Part shown: positions 25,435-38,416 of the stretch, in pieces | How the letters are laid out: each line of letters begins with the position of its first letter | How positions within the stretch are numbered: position 1 is the stretch's first letter | Origin: Myrica gale | Taxonomy: Eukaryota; Streptophyta; Magnoliopsida; Fagales; Myricaceae | Direction of reading: 5' to 3' | Length of the DNA stretch: 64,000 nt | Assembly (NCBI GenBank): GCA_963930655.1 | Contig: OZ005619.1 | Coordinates: forward strand, 992,001 to 1,056,000 | Position numbers and translations under genes: made by a program | The notes under the pieces: generated by a model | What the model saw: the letters and a program-made list of their open reading frames with translations, nothing else | Database searches by the model: none | What the model was told of the DNA's origin: nothing

Positions 25435-26820
25435 GTTGGAATGTGAGACTATAAATTTGTTTGTCTGTACTCTCTTACTATATAATTATTTCTCCCTTCA
25501 CTAAATGATCGAGGAATATATAACTTTTCTTAAAAAAAACAAGAGGAATATATAACTTTTACAGATATTTCTTTCCCCTAGGTAATATTACCCTTCTTTT
25601 GGCTTCGTCTCCTCCTTCTCTGAATGAGTTTTAAATTATTCTTTTCCCCTCAATTGCTTGAGACTTTAATAAATTACACTCAGCAAAGTAAGATGAATCA
25701 GAATTTAAGGGTACAGAGACCATAAAAACCCACCTTAGGTTCTTAGGATTGTGCGGCGAGATTAAAATGTGACCTGATGTGACAAATTTGTCGGTTCCTA
25801 TTCGAATACTTTAGAAAAACAGAGGAAAAAAGGCTTGATTAGAGGACTGTTCTTGATAAGCGTGCCATGGATAAAAGGGTTTTTGAGAATAGAGCACCAC
25901 TTGTAATTACTGTTTGTTCTCATTGGGTACTTAAGAAATAAGCAAATCTAAGTTGATGGTTTATTGGTAGAACTATTTCTTGTTAGGTAGATAAGAAAAT
26001 TGTGCATCAGTCTTGTATATTATTCATAATGTACCTTAGAATAGGAACACACGTAAAACCTCCCAACATATGCAGAGAAGCTTATTAATAGAACTTTAAT
26101 ATAAAAAAATTTCTCAATCCATTTTAATACTTATCTTTGTGTTCAAGGCTCATATAACTCTCAACTATTTCTTTATCTTTTGACTATAGAGATAAAAAGT
26201 TTGAAGAAAAAAAATTAATCACACTAACAATAACCACTACGTATACAGTAATACAAATCTTATATTGCGATATTTATAAACAAATAACACCTGAAAGAGA
26301 TAAGGTGAAAGCTGATTTACTATGTCCCATTAACTAGAAAATTTATACACATAATGTAAACTACATATGAATTTCATCTATTTCTTATACATCAACCCAA
26401 AGTCTTGAGGTTTTTTAGATTATCCTAAATTGATATTTATTTACAAAATTAATCGCTGTTTATAAAAACATGATGTGTTTATATCTTTTCAAATTAAAGG
26501 AACCAATTCGGTTAGCAAATTATAGAATATTTGTATTCAAATCAACAAATTTATATATTTAAAATTAAGAACTATTAAGCATATAGGACCAACTAAAATA
26601 AGTGGGATCCGTGGGATATTAGGTCCTATCTCCATATCAAATCCAACAAGGAATCTAAGCTTTGGAGTTTCGAATATAAAGGACTTTGGAACAAAACATC
26701 ATGCTTTAAGGAAAGTCAGGAAAAGCAAGATCCATACAGCTGGCAGGTACTTTGGTGATGGGATAATGGGAACGAACACACTGCATCAGTTTCAGTCCCT
26801 CTAACTGCTCAATCACTTGG
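25435..26820. other. Intergenic, no gene seen
   Basis: AT-rich DNA leading to the aminopeptidase promoter. No coding region is recognisable. Confidence 0.5.
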
Positions 26821-26829
26821 AGGGTTCAC

Positions 26830-26837
26830 TATAAATA
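26830..26837 (+). promoter_or_regulatory. TATA box of the leucine aminopeptidase gene
   Basis: TATAAATA begins only 31 bases before the first in-frame ATG at 26861. A standard start 25-35 bases downstream would put transcription initiation at or around that ATG. Confidence 0.55.
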
Positions 26838-26860
26838 GATAAGGGATCGCACACCCGAAA

Positions 26861-29800
26861 ATGGCCGCCATTGTTGTATCTTGGGCCTCCACACTCGTTT
26901 CCGCTTCTGCCTTTCGTTCTTCTTCATCTTCCTTCGTTCTCACGCGGCTTCGCTCTTCGGCTGCACTTCGAGTTTCTTTTGGTGTCGCCCCCTTTTGCTC
27001 TCGCGGAGGCAGGCTTATGGCTCACACTCTTGCCCGGGCTGCTCTCGGGCTCACTCAGCCCGCTAACCTCGAAGTTTCAAAGGTCTCTTTCTCACTCTCT
27101 TATTGTCTCAGTCACACTCTTGCTCACGCTCTGAAAACCAGGACTTTTTTTTGGGTCATTTTTACTGATAATTTTGCGTTGACTGATCATTCGTGGCTAA
27201 AGCTGTGGGTAGTTGAATTATTGCTGACGGGTTTCTGAGTCTTAATCCAGTTGAGTTTTCACCTTTTGTTGAGTCTTAATTTCACCAGTGTTTACGGGAT
27301 ATACGCGATAAGTTCAGCAAAGGTCTGATCTTGTTTTCATGGTTCTTTCTGTGTCTCTGAACCCACCATTTTGTTCCTTAACGCGTGTGATAGAACCAGA
27401 GGTTTGTGATATCTCTGATTGAGTTTATAATCTAAAATCAATGAATAATTGATTTACTTACGTTCTAGCCATATCCTTTTGATGGAGAATAAGGGACTTA
27501 ATTATGTGAATATAAGGCTTTGATTGTTTGTGTATGGTCTTTATGTATTTGTATACGCTGGTGAACATTTCTGGCAGGTCTCTTTTGCTGCGAAAGAGAT
27601 CGAGGTGACGAAATGGAAAGGAGACATACTTGCAGTGGGCGTTACAGAAAAAGACATGGCCAAGGATGAGAACTTGAAGTTTGAGAATTCAATTTTGAAG
27701 AAGCTGGATTCTCAGTTGGGTGGTTTATTGGCTGAAGCCTCTTCTGAGGAGGATTTTACTGGAAAGGCTGGCCAGTCAACAGTTCTTAGGCTTCCGGGTC
27801 TTGGCTCGAAGAGGGTTGGCTTGATTGGGCTCGGACAGTCTGCTTCAACTACAGCGGCATTTCGGAGTCTCGGTGAGGCTGTTGGAGCAGCAGCGAAGGC
27901 TGCTCAAGCAATTGATGTTGCTATTGTGCTGGCCTCTTCTGAGGGTCTCTCTTCTGAATCAAAGCTTACCACTGCTACGGCAATAGCATCTGGTACTACC
28001 TTATGCTTTAGATAATTATAACTCGTAATTGTCTTGGTGCATTTTGGTTGTATAGTTTGGCTAAATTCGGTGGAGTGGTTTGTATTGTCATAGGAACTTT
28101 GCTTGGGTTATATGAAGACAACAGATACAAATCAGAGTCAAAGAAACCGACTCTCAAGTCTGTGGATATTCTTGGTCTTGGAACTGGACCTGAACTGGAA
28201 AAGAAGCTCAAGTATGCGGAAGATGTTTCCTCTGCAGTAATCTTTGGGCGAGAGCTTGTGAATTCACCTGCCAATGTACTCACCCCTGGTTCGTATGACT
28301 TGCACTTATGAATAGTTCTCAATTTCAATAGCCTGCAGTAATTCGTAAGGAAATTCTTGATTATCCAATGTGTAACACATAAATAGGTCTAGAAGTTGAA
28401 AACTTTTCCTTCGTCTGCTATTTTTGTTTCCATCGGTTGGGGTTTATTAAAAAACGAGCTGATTCTTAGTGCTAATCTTATGCAATGACTTGTATACTTC
28501 AGCGGTGCTGGCAGAAGAGGCTTCAAAGATTGCTTCCTTGTCCAGTGATGTTTTTTCTGCTACTATTTTGGATGCTGAGCAATGCAAAGAATTGAAGATG
28601 GGGTCATATCTTGGTGTAGCTGCAGCCTCTGCAAATCCACCTCACTTCATACATTTGTGCTACAAACCTCCAAGTGGAGCTGCCAAAGTCAAGTTGGCAT
28701 TAGTTGGAAAAGGGTTGACCTTTGACAGGTGAATATACGGCTTTTTACTACTGAGGTGTCTTGTACTAGTTCAGGTATCTCTTGCAAAGAGAAAAGAATG
28801 ACAATTCTGTGACTGAAACTCTTGGGACATCAATGACTGATGCCCGTGCTAAGATTGGAAACAAGTTGTGGGTCATGATGAATCTAGTTGTTGATAGGTA
28901 TTAGATATGACCTATCAACTAGCAAGTCAATCCTTTCTCTTCTCACTAGATGCACACCAGTTGCACTGGATAGTGTATATTTCTTTCTTCTATATTGCAA
29001 TTGACTTCCTCACCTGTGCAGATGTGTTTATCTGGGATTTGATTGAAAGATGTTTTTAGAATGCTGTTTGTCGTGTCTTCTTCTAATGATCTCACGATGC
29101 TTGGTTTATACGTGGTGTTCAATATTTATCTTTTCATTTTAGTGGTGGCTACAACATCAAGACAGGACCTGGCTGCTCCATTGAGCTCATGAAATTTGAT
29201 ATGGGGGGTTCAGCGGCAGTTCTAGGGGCAGCAAAAGCTATTGGTCAAATTAAACCTCCTGGAGTAGAGGTCAGGAGTTTGATGTTTATTTTCTTCTTAT
29301 TTTGATCCAATGACCATTAGTCTAATTGATCAATTTTCATGCCATTCAAATTTTCGTTTGTCTTAGGTTCTGTTTTAAGACATCAAGCAGTTGAATCTAG
29401 AAGTAGATGCCTTATGTTTGAGTAAATGTCTTGTCTATGCAGGTTCATTTCATTGTGGCAGCTTGTGAGAATATGATAAGTGGAACAGGTATGAGGCCTG
29501 GAGACATTGTCACAGCATCAAATGGAAAGACCATTGAGGTATTGTTTAGAGGGTTTGCTAAGATGTCATGCATTGGTCAAGATATTGGCTTTTATCGACT
29601 CATTATGACTAATGCTAACTGTGTTGTGATGTATTGCCTTAAAGCATGGTACATCCCCCCCTCCCCCTATCGCTCTTCTGGTAGGGTTGATATCATCTAT
29701 TCATTTTCTGTTAGGGACCAATCAAATCCTTTCAATGAGTCCTTCTGTTATCAGCTCAGTGCATATATGCCCCTATTGGGTAGTAGCTGGCCTAGGTCAA

Positions 29801-31475
29801 ACTCAACTGGTCCATAGTTGCAGCAGCATGAGCTCAGTTTGAAAACATAGCCAGTGCAATAGCGTCCTTGAGATAGTCTGTTTTTTTTCCCCTTTGTGAG
29901 CAAGATAGTTTCTGTTATTGAACGATAAAAATGATGACAACATTAGATGTTCGGGCAAGTAGCATGCTCAAGATAATTTGTGTCTTGGACCACTAACGAT
30001 GATACCAGCATCAAATATTCGGGTTATGGATATTAACTGCGACTGTCTGATTTTGATGTTCCCGTTCTACATTTTCTGTTGAACAAATTGTGGTTTAGTT
30101 GTTTCCGCTTAATTGGTGAGGTTTCTGCATCCATATATGCCAATTTGAGTTTTTTTAGCTGTCATCAATCTCTATTGCAGGTCAATAACACTGATGCGGA
30201 GGGAAGACTTACTTTGGCAGATGCTTTGGTATATGCTTGTAACCAAGGTGTTGAGAAGGTAGTACCCGAAGATAGTATCATGGCTATGTATCTGTATCTT
30301 TGATAATGTCAGAGTAATAAGATATTTCCTTGTTATTGTTGTTATTGGAAATTATGTAAGCACAATGTTTCCTGAAAGATGTCTGTTTTGATTTTGGGAT
30401 CTGAGTTTCACACTATCGTTAATTGTCCTGCAGATAGTTGACCTGGCAACCTTAACTGGGGCTTGCGTAGTAGCTCTTGGGCCCTCAATTGCAGGTATCT
30501 TAATGTTTTCGCAAACATGGTAGATGAATTAGTTATTTGAATTTCATTTAAAGCTGGGGTTTGAGCTCTGAGATCCTTACAAAATTGTATTGTGAATCAG
30601 GAAAAAAAAAACAAGGATGAATTTGGTGCAGATTGAGGGAATGTTTGTGGCATAGAGTGAGAAAACAGAGGGAAAGAAAAGCACACTGGTTTTGAAATTT
30701 GGTTATCTGTAGCTTATAGGAATATCTATACATTGGTTGTGCTCTTTGGTTTCCATGGGGATGGAGTCGAGCATCTTTGGCTATATCTGCTATTTGCCTA
30801 AGGCTATTAGTATGGTAGCTGTTTACTGCTGCATTCCCAATCATTGATATATCCGCCTCACTCTTTAACTACTTGGTTCCTTGTATATATCAGTTGCTAA
30901 TTGATGGCAAACCTTTTCTAGGTGTCTTTACTCCCAGTGATGACTTAGCCAAGGAGGTATTTGCAGCTTCAGAGGTCAGTGGAGAGAAACTTTGGAGAAT
31001 GCCATTGGAGGAAAGTTATTGGGAGTCTATGAAATCAGGAGTAGCTGATATGGTCAACACCGGTGGTCGCCCAGGCGGTGCTATTACTGCTGCTCTCTTC
31101 TTGAAGCAGGTATATGATACGATCATTTTCCATTCTGTGAATTACTCGGTCAACAGTTGTTGATGCTGTGAATAAAACAAATCATGGTGGAAATCGAAGG
31201 TGTGGGATCTCTTTCTTTCTATCCGCATCTTATTTCCTCCCTCGCAGTGCAGAGAATAAAGCGGGGCGAGAAGAGGGGAGGGGGGTTATGTGGCTGTGCT
31301 AATTGCTGCCTTTATTTTGTCTGAAACTTGAATTTTGCTTTTGTAGTTTGTTGATGAGAAGGTTCAATGGATGCATATTGACATGGCTGGTCCAGTTTGG
31401 AATGACAAGAAACGCGCTGCAACAGGCTTTGGCATTGCTACTTTGGTAGAGTGGGTATTGAAGAATTCTTCTTAA
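26861..31475 (+). CDS. LAP: Leucine aminopeptidase, M17 family, probably plastid-targeted
   Basis: Hexameric dizinc exopeptidase that removes N-terminal residues such as Leu. Exons: 26861-27082, 27578-27992, 28094-28288, 28503-28728, 29143-29269, 29443-29538, 30181-30258, 30434-30494, 30922-31109, 31347-31475; phases close, 578 aa. Residues 1-52 are Ser/Arg/Ala-rich and nearly free of acidic residues, like a plastid transit peptide. M53 begins MAHTL..LGLTQP, which resembles the start of cytosolic Arabidopsis LAP1. The N-terminal regulatory domain is followed by the catalytic domain with GKGLTFDSGGYNIK, MKFDMGG and the M17 signature NTDAEGRL, which carry the metal ligands and catalytic Lys and Arg. 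The length and all active-site motifs are intact. A possible polyadenylation signal, AATAAA, lies near 31587. Confidence 0.95.
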
Positions 31476-32797
31476 GACACTGAGGAGGTGGAAGAACTAT
31501 ACTACTGGGGATCTCATACACATCAGTGAAGCGTGGGGAAAACGGATTCATCTTGTTGGGTTTTGTAATGATGAGATCAGTTCTATGAATAAAATGTGGT
31601 CTGAAATCATGGTGTTATTTGAGTTTTATTAAAGTAAATTAATAATATTTGATTTTCTACTTGAACAATCTTTTTAAATGCCTCTCGTTCTCTATAATTA
31701 TTCTTTTTGTTTTTTTTATATTGAATTGAAAATGTAAATAGAATAAATTTTCTTCCTATCAAATAATACTTTGTTATTATAAAAAATATAAAAAAATCCA
31801 CTCAAATCTTCTCTCTTTATTTTTTTTACTAATTCCTTACCTCAAAATTTTGATTAGTACACAAACACTACGAATTGGAGGTAGTCGGACAAAGCCAGTG
31901 GAAGGCTGGCCAAGGGAGTTGGAACTTGGGGTAGCTGGACCAAGCTTGAGGAAAGCTGTCCAAGGGTAGCCGAGGGAGGAGGTGCCATCTGAGCCCCCGT
32001 GTTATTTACTTATTGATATGCCTTTTAATTGTGGGATGTGATTTTACCATGAGTGCATTTAGTGGGATGTGTTTTACCATGAGTGCATTTTGTGGGCCAT
32101 GTTTGTCCAAATTTAGTGAACACGAAATTTTTTGTGTTGCTTATAAAATAAATTAATAAAGTTAACATCAGTTACTATTATTCCTAAACTTATAAAGAAT
32201 CATCTAAGCTTATGATCACGTTACATAATCACAAGATAGGTTGTGAAATCATAAGTGTTTTTTTTAGAGTAACAATATGATTATTTCTTTAGTACATTAT
32301 TATAGGTTCTTCCGTGTATTTGTCTTGACACGTACTCCTAGGGTCAATATTCTTGACCTCGCAAATGCATGGTCAAAACTCAATATGTTTGCGCCCTAAA
32401 TAATTGGGGGTTAATATTAAAAAATTTATTCTATAATTTATTATTATTATAATATTTATTAAAAATCTTCTCTATCTTCTCTATCTTCACTTTTTCACCA
32501 ACTCTCATAAAATATCTCTACTTTATAATATTTCACAAACCCCAATAACCAAAATTTACATGCTCTAACATTCCCTAAATCTTAGTCAAGTTCTTCAGGG
32601 CAGACTTGTTGAAGGTTGTTCCTCTCCCTCCGTAGTGTGTATCAGTTTTGCATAAGTGAACCTCCTATTGGAGGCCACTAGAAACGAATATGCGTAAAGT
32701 TGTTCACTTTTCTCTTTGGGTAAACATTATTTGAATGATGACCATGTAGTAAAACCGAAAGGGTCCAGAGAGGGAGAGAGATTTAGAGAGAGCAAAA
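31476..32797. other. Intergenic with small repeats and a family 2 MITE remnant
   Basis: After the aminopeptidase 3' UTR there is a GC-rich patch of repeated words (GGCCAAGGGA, GTCCAAGGGT) at 31880-31990. A tandem pair follows, built on GTGGGATGTG and TTTTACCATGAGTGCATTT (32031-32091). Near 32400-32580 there is a decayed AT-rich piece with CTATCTTCACTTTTTCACCAA, related to MITE family 2. No gene was found. Confidence 0.5.
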
Positions 32798-35700
32798 ATG
32801 AGCGTTTCTCTAACAGTGATGACCTTCAATCTTCATGAAGATCAGCTACCAGACAGTCCTAATTCATGGGAGAAGCGGAGGGATTTGTGTATCAGCGTCA
32901 TCACCAGCTACTCACCAATGATCCTCTGTACCCAACAAGGTTTCTCCTCCTCCATCCACGCGTCTTTACATGAATGTTTTTGTGTCTGTGGATCTTGGTT
33001 CTGATTATTATTTGGTTCTGGTTCTGGTTCTGGTTAAATGGTTGATCTGGTCTTCGTTGATTGGTGCTTTGAAGATGGGTTTTCCTTCTTTTAGGTTGTC
33101 GTTGGGATTTAATATTGAAACACATGGCCAGTGAACAAAGATTTGGGTGAATGACGTTTTAGGTTGAGGTGTTCCTACTTCTTACTCTACTTCTAAATTA
33201 GTGTTATGACACTTCTGTTGCTTCATATGGTTTATGTACACTATATTTTCATTGAGGTATTCACTATTTGGCTTTCTTTCTTCTAAGTTATTTCATTTTT
33301 ATTTTCTCTCTCGGTTCAGGATTGAAATACCAATTGGATTATATCCAGCTGGGTTTGCCAGGTAACTGTTTTTCCCGTCTCACGATTTGATTATTACATA
33401 ACGTATGAATAAAGTTATTTCGAAATAGTATAAAATAAACAGATTTTGATCTCGTATTGATTGGATACTCTTATCTGCTACTGATTTAATTACCTTCAGT
33501 AGTTAAAAATCTCTACGTGGTGCCCAACCACCTAGATCTTAAATGACCTGATTACTTTGAGCTTACATGTGCCATGCCTTTCCTCATAGCTGCCACTTAA
33601 TCTTGATCCATCTCCCTCCCAGCCAGGTCTACATAAATATTTGTTCATTCTCGTGGAAAGGCTATTAATCAAGACTGTCATATCGGATACATTCAATATA
33701 ACACTATATGTGTTTTAAGTATAGATACGCTCATTGTGATAACCCGGGGCGTGACACTCGTGCATGCATAGACACTTGCATATTTACATAACGATGTACA
33801 GCTTTAAGTGCTGATTCTTTCCTTTGTGCTTTGTCCTTTCTCTTCCTAATCTGCATACAATAGAAAGAACGTATGATCTCATGTTCACACAATTTCTGAT
33901 CTCTCCCAGCTGTTATAATCCTATTTCTGGAAATTCAGCTTCTAATTGGATTCTTTTCTTCCTATTGTATCACCTGTTAGGTTACGACCAATTTGGAATA
34001 TCAAGGAAAGGATCCCAGGACACCTCAGATGAACACTGCACTATCTTCTATGACAAGGAGAAGGTAAAGATTGACTCCTTTCTCTAACAGGCATAGCTTT
34101 CTAATTTTTTGATTTCTCATAAGTTCTCTATGCTCTTCTATTAATGAAGGTAGAGCTGGTAGAAGGTGGAACTTTCTGGTTGTCGGAGTCGCCTTCTGTC
34201 CCTGGAAGCATGTCATGGGGTTCAGTTGTTCCATGTATTGCGACATGGGTGATATCCTCATAAGTTTACTTTTACTTAATTAAACTGCCTTCTGCTTAAG
34301 TTTTTACTTTTCCATCCAAGAGTATTGTGTGTGCTTTGCTTCTTTGACATGATGTCCACACATTCCAACTGAAAGGAGTCGAGCCACCGGGGTTTTCCTT
34401 CCAGGTAGTCAATACAAACATGGATGAGCTCAGTCCTCGTGCCCGTAGACGAAGTGCTTTACTCACATGGCAGCACATTGCATCCCTACCTCCTAGCTTA
34501 CCGGTTGTATACTGCGGAGGATTCAACACACAAAAGGAATCAACTACAGGCCGTTTTCTTCTTGGGAGATCAAGGTATTCATATAGTTGTTTTACGGTTT
34601 CTCCTATTTTGCGTGTATTGCATGCAGGAGCGGTTCAATGAAAATTGATGCCTCAAGCCAAATTTCGAAAGAGGGCCTCTACAGTTTCTATATGACTTTA
34701 TAATAATATTTTATATTAAATAAACAAATTAATGATATCATCTAAAAGTCATTCTTCTAACAAACTGCATAAGGTTTTATTTTTGCAAACGTAGATGTGA
34801 ACCTCACTAGCTTTTCTTATGTGACATCACTGTCCTTTTTTTTTTAATCTTTGCTAATACTTTTTCTTTTTTCTAGCAACCTGTTGGAATTTATGTTCAT
34901 GTGGCTGTGGGGCCTTGCCTTGTTGGGGGCCTTAGGCAGGCACCTATGTCACATGCCCTATGAGCTGGCCCTGATTGCATGTTACCGAGTATGTCCCTCA
35001 TAAACGTAGTTTGGAACCATGAATATGGACTAGCTAAGAATATATGGGACTTCTGGAAAACTAGATTGAGGATTCACTATCTCACCGTGTTTGGAGTACA
35101 GATTCTCCTGTCCCCTATCGACGTGAATGGATTTTAGACTAAACCCAAGACTATGCTGCTGCAGAGATATAGGATCCGTGGAGCAATTATGGATTCTTTA
35201 ATGGTTTAGGACCTAAGTTGCGTCAAAAGCTCTGCGATAAATCATGCTATTGATGCCATTGTAACATATTGAGGGAAGTCCTCTTGATTGTGTGCAGTAA
35301 TTGCAGTGTAGTTGTAACATATGGAGGAAAGTTCTCCTGATTGTGTACTGTAAGCAGCAGTGAAGTCTGATTTGTCTCAGTATAGAAAGGGGAATCTATC
35401 TGTCTGTTTTATGATATGTTGGTGCTTTAGTACCTAAAGTTTCCTCTCTGAATAGGTAGCTTGGATCTCCATTGTTGGTACTTACTACCTAATTTTTTTC
35501 CTCTCTGCATCTTTATTACGAAATAAATGTGCTAGTCTTTTACTGTTTGGGTACTAACCCTATTCCTAATTGCTTCTCTCTTTACTTGCCTGCAGAGAGC
35601 ATGGTGTAGTTGGGGATATGAGGGATGTTTGGCCCAATGCCCGTGTGAGGAAAAACGTTTCTCTCATACGCACTTTCCACGGATTCAAAGGTATCACTGT

Positions 35701-36023
35701 ACTCCTTTTGTGCTTCTTGTCGAACTTATTATGGCCACGGGCACATTTGATAGTATTTGATGCTGTCAGGTGACAAACAAGGAGCACTTGAATACCTCAA
35801 GTTGATTTTCAGAGCTCTCTGTCTTTGTTGGGATCGCCAAACTCAAGATCTACACATAGACTGGATTCTCTTCAGAGGTAGATCTCTGATTCCTGTTGCT
35901 TGTGAAGTGGTCAATGATAACATTGATGGGTACTATCCGTCCTCTCACTATCCCATATATGCTGAGTTCATGCTTCCTCGTACTGTAAGAATGCTTGAAC
36001 CAACCACTCGAGAGGAAAACTAA
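32798..36023 (+). CDS. Endonuclease/exonuclease/phosphatase-fold protein, probable pseudoenzyme
   Basis: DNase I-like superfamily protein of a plant-conserved group. Exons: 32798-32939, 33320-33361, 33981-34063, 34150-34251, 34360-34574, 35596-35690, 35770-36023; phases close, 310 aa. The fold is recognisable from TFNLHED (N11), SPMILCTQQ, NTNMDEL, YCGGFN, DWILFRG and SSHYPIYAEF. Compared with the usual QE, NTHxDH, GDFN and SDH motifs, the catalytic Glu is Gln47, the His is Asn143, the GDFN Asp is Gly177 and the SDH Asp is Ser285. N11 and H286 remain. Metal-dependent hydrolysis therefore looks unlikely; the role is unknown. No signal peptide is seen. Intron 4 (34252-34359) is only explained as a U12-type AT-AC intron. 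Confidence 0.87.
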
Positions 36024-36265
36024 AATGCTATTTGTTGTGAACCACCTTGTCTTTTCCCTGTGTACTTAGCGCATCAAGGACAAAAATGATTCATGCCAAA
36101 ATGAGATTTCCCTTTCGAGCACTATATGGGGACTCTTAAGGATCTTCTACTGACTTTAGGGTGCTTTGGAAATGTATGGTAACTTCATCTGAATAGCTTA
36201 AAATTTTGCAGGGGGAATTTTTTTTTGTTTGAAATTTATTTGGGACTTTATCCCAACTAATCACT

Positions 36266-36470
36266 TGGGCCCTTATAGCTCAGCGGAAGCATTAGAAGTT
36301 AGAACTCTGTTGTAAACATCATGTGTTTAAGGCTGAAACCCGTAGTTTTCAGTGCAGTGGTTGAGCAAATTTAGCTCATGTATGCGGTAGTCGGTGAGGG
36401 TTCGTTGGTTCATAAACTCTCAGGATGTTGAACATCCTTCTAAAGATTTTCACCATTAATAAGAAAACTT
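36266..36470 (+). mobile_element. SINE-like, tRNA-derived sequence
   Basis: An A-box-like word TAGCTCAGCGG (36276-36286) is followed 38 bases later by a degenerate B-box GTTTAAGGC (36324-36332). It is not a tRNA gene: no cloverleaf forms. The rest has no coding content. Support is limited to the paired promoter boxes. Confidence 0.3.
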
Positions 36471-36934
36471 GGCTTTACGTGAAGATGGTGCACCAATTCA
36501 ATGACCTCAAGATTTATGTCAGAGACTTGAGTTGTACCATTAGGATAAAGAAGAAAGAAAGAAGAGACTAACTGGGCTGCTAAATTCTGCTGTTAAGCTC
36601 TTCATATCAGTGGCTTAATCCCTAAAGTCCAAGTGAGGCACTTAACATCTCAGTTTCTAAAGTAGGAAAGAATGAGTTACTCGTTGGCTACTGCAAAATT
36701 AGAACTGACATACCATCAAGAATTTTGGCGAAGTTGTTAAACCCATTGGATTACATTTCTGGTTCTGCTTGTAGGTTGGCTTGGTCCATTGTCTGATGGG
36801 GAACATAAGCTTTGTGCAAACTAGCAGTTCTAAAAACGAAAAGTATGTGGCTCCTCAATTTATGACTGGAGGACTCAGTTTCCTAAATTAGGCATCATCT
36901 ATCATGTACTTAATCATTGGTCCTACCATCTTTG

Positions 36935-37200
36935 ATAATGTTTGCAAATCAAGATTTTTTGAAAATTTTGGGAATGTTGTGAAAATTAAGATAGATTAAA
37001 TTTTTATTGAATCTTAAGAAAAGTATTGGGAAGTAGAATTTTATGTGAGTGGGTGAAAAATGAAGAGATGAACGATTTTTTGAAGTTTTTATAATTATTT
37101 TCTTAACTAAAATTTCGAGTCAATTATTTTTGCATTCAAAAATTTTTGATGGGTCAAAAAATTCCCAATATTTTGAGTTAAATTACTAAAATTACTCAGT
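36935..37200. mobile_element. MITE, family 2, decayed copy
   Basis: It starts with ATGTTTGCAAATCAAGATTTT and matches the interior of the clearer copy at 56615-56910 in the same orientation, for example GGAATGTTGTGAAAATT, GAAGTAGAATT and TGGGTGAAAAATGAAGAGA. The right terminal repeat is eroded. Confidence 0.6.
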
Positions 37201-37950
37201 ATTCGTGTTGATCCATACTGATTTTAGATGGAAGAAAAATATTAATTATCTCAAATTTCCTCAAATTTACATAATGCAAAAATCGTATGAAGTATTTCAC
37301 TCTTAACTCCACTTTCCATCAAAGGAGCCCACCTGATAAACCTTCTCTTATTTCAATATTAAGCAATGATCCCATTATAACTCCACTTTCCTTGAAGGAG
37401 TCCGGTCCATAAAAGTTCTACTAATTATTCCAGAAACATAAACCAGTGATCCGTCGGCCGATAAAATTCTTAAAACTTGTGGGGTTTTTCTTATAATGTG
37501 GTTGATCGAGACTCACTACATAATAGTAATGGAATGAAGTTTGTGCAAAGCAAGCAAGCAAGCTCAGATCAAGGCTGGCTCTTGCGTAATGCTTCAGTTT
37601 ACACTAAACCCTTCATGAAGCAACTGAAACTACTCACACTGAATGTGTGTATTAAACTTCATGCAGTGTACCCAGGAAGGAAACCCGACTTAGAAATTTA
37701 GAATAACTATTTTTATTGACCTCCTTATGGCATAAAACCCACCAAAAAAAGAGAAAAAGGGCAGCTGGAAACAGATCACAATTTTTATGGGTGCTTGGTT
37801 TCTATAAGAACTAGTAGGTTGTTGGGGACAACCCACCTTGCAGTCTTCTGGTATGTAGTCGCCCTCACATTGATTTGATGCGTACGTTTATGCCTTTCGA
37901 ATTTACCAACAGGAGTAGGATAAAAATGTCATCCTCACCTTCCACGAGTA
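37201..37950. other. Intergenic, no gene seen
   Basis: AT-rich DNA between two MITE copies with only short open frames and no recognisable product. Confidence 0.45.
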
Positions 37951-37954
37951 ACTA

Positions 37955-38160
37955 AGGCTGCGTTTGCAACCAAAATAATCCCCAAAACTTTATCTCTCTC
38001 CTAATAAAATACTCTAATATAATCCCTCTCTCCCATAAAAAATATAAAAAATTACAAAAAAATATAAAAAATTATCTCTCTCTTCACTTTTTCACTAAAC
38101 TCAATACCAACATATATTCTCATACCAAAAATATTACAACACAAACACAACCTAAGTGGT
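37955..38160. mobile_element. MITE, family 2 relative
   Basis: It begins AAGGCTGCGTTTGCAACCAAAAT and ends ACAAACACAACCT, forming imperfect terminal inverted repeats. The interior carries CTCTCTTCACTTTTTCACTAAAC, the inverse of the family 2 word GTGAAAAGTGAAGAGAG at 56615-56910. Confidence 0.55.
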
Positions 38161-38290
38161 CAAGAAGGGCCGTAGGGTGACCTATAAACTTGAACGTTTT
38201 GGGATCGAATCGCATTGGGATCAGACTCGTGACTTACCTAGCGGAAGGGGTGAAGGATTAATTAAAGTTTAACTACTAAACTTAAGGACT
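38161..38290 (+). mobile_element. SINE-like, tRNA-derived fragment
   Basis: A perfect B-box-like word GATCGAATC (38203-38211) lies downstream of AGTGGTCAAGAAGGGCC, which resembles a degenerate A-box. No tRNA fold or coding content was found. Confidence 0.25.
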
Positions 38291-38416
38291 CCGTTATTCA
38301 GAAAAATAATCTGTTTTAATTTTGTACTATTTTTGAAGGACTCGGATAATTTAATTTTCTTAGAATAAAATTAAAATGAAATTTATAAAATATTAATTAA
38401 AATTATTTATATACTA

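Noticed and set aside
26871..27134. Second open frame over aminopeptidase exon 1
   Set aside because: It overlaps the real frame and reads through the intron donor at 27083; a shadow of the coding exon.
36271..36345. Possible tRNA gene
   Set aside because: Box-like words are present, but no acceptor or anticodon stems pair; more likely a SINE remnant.
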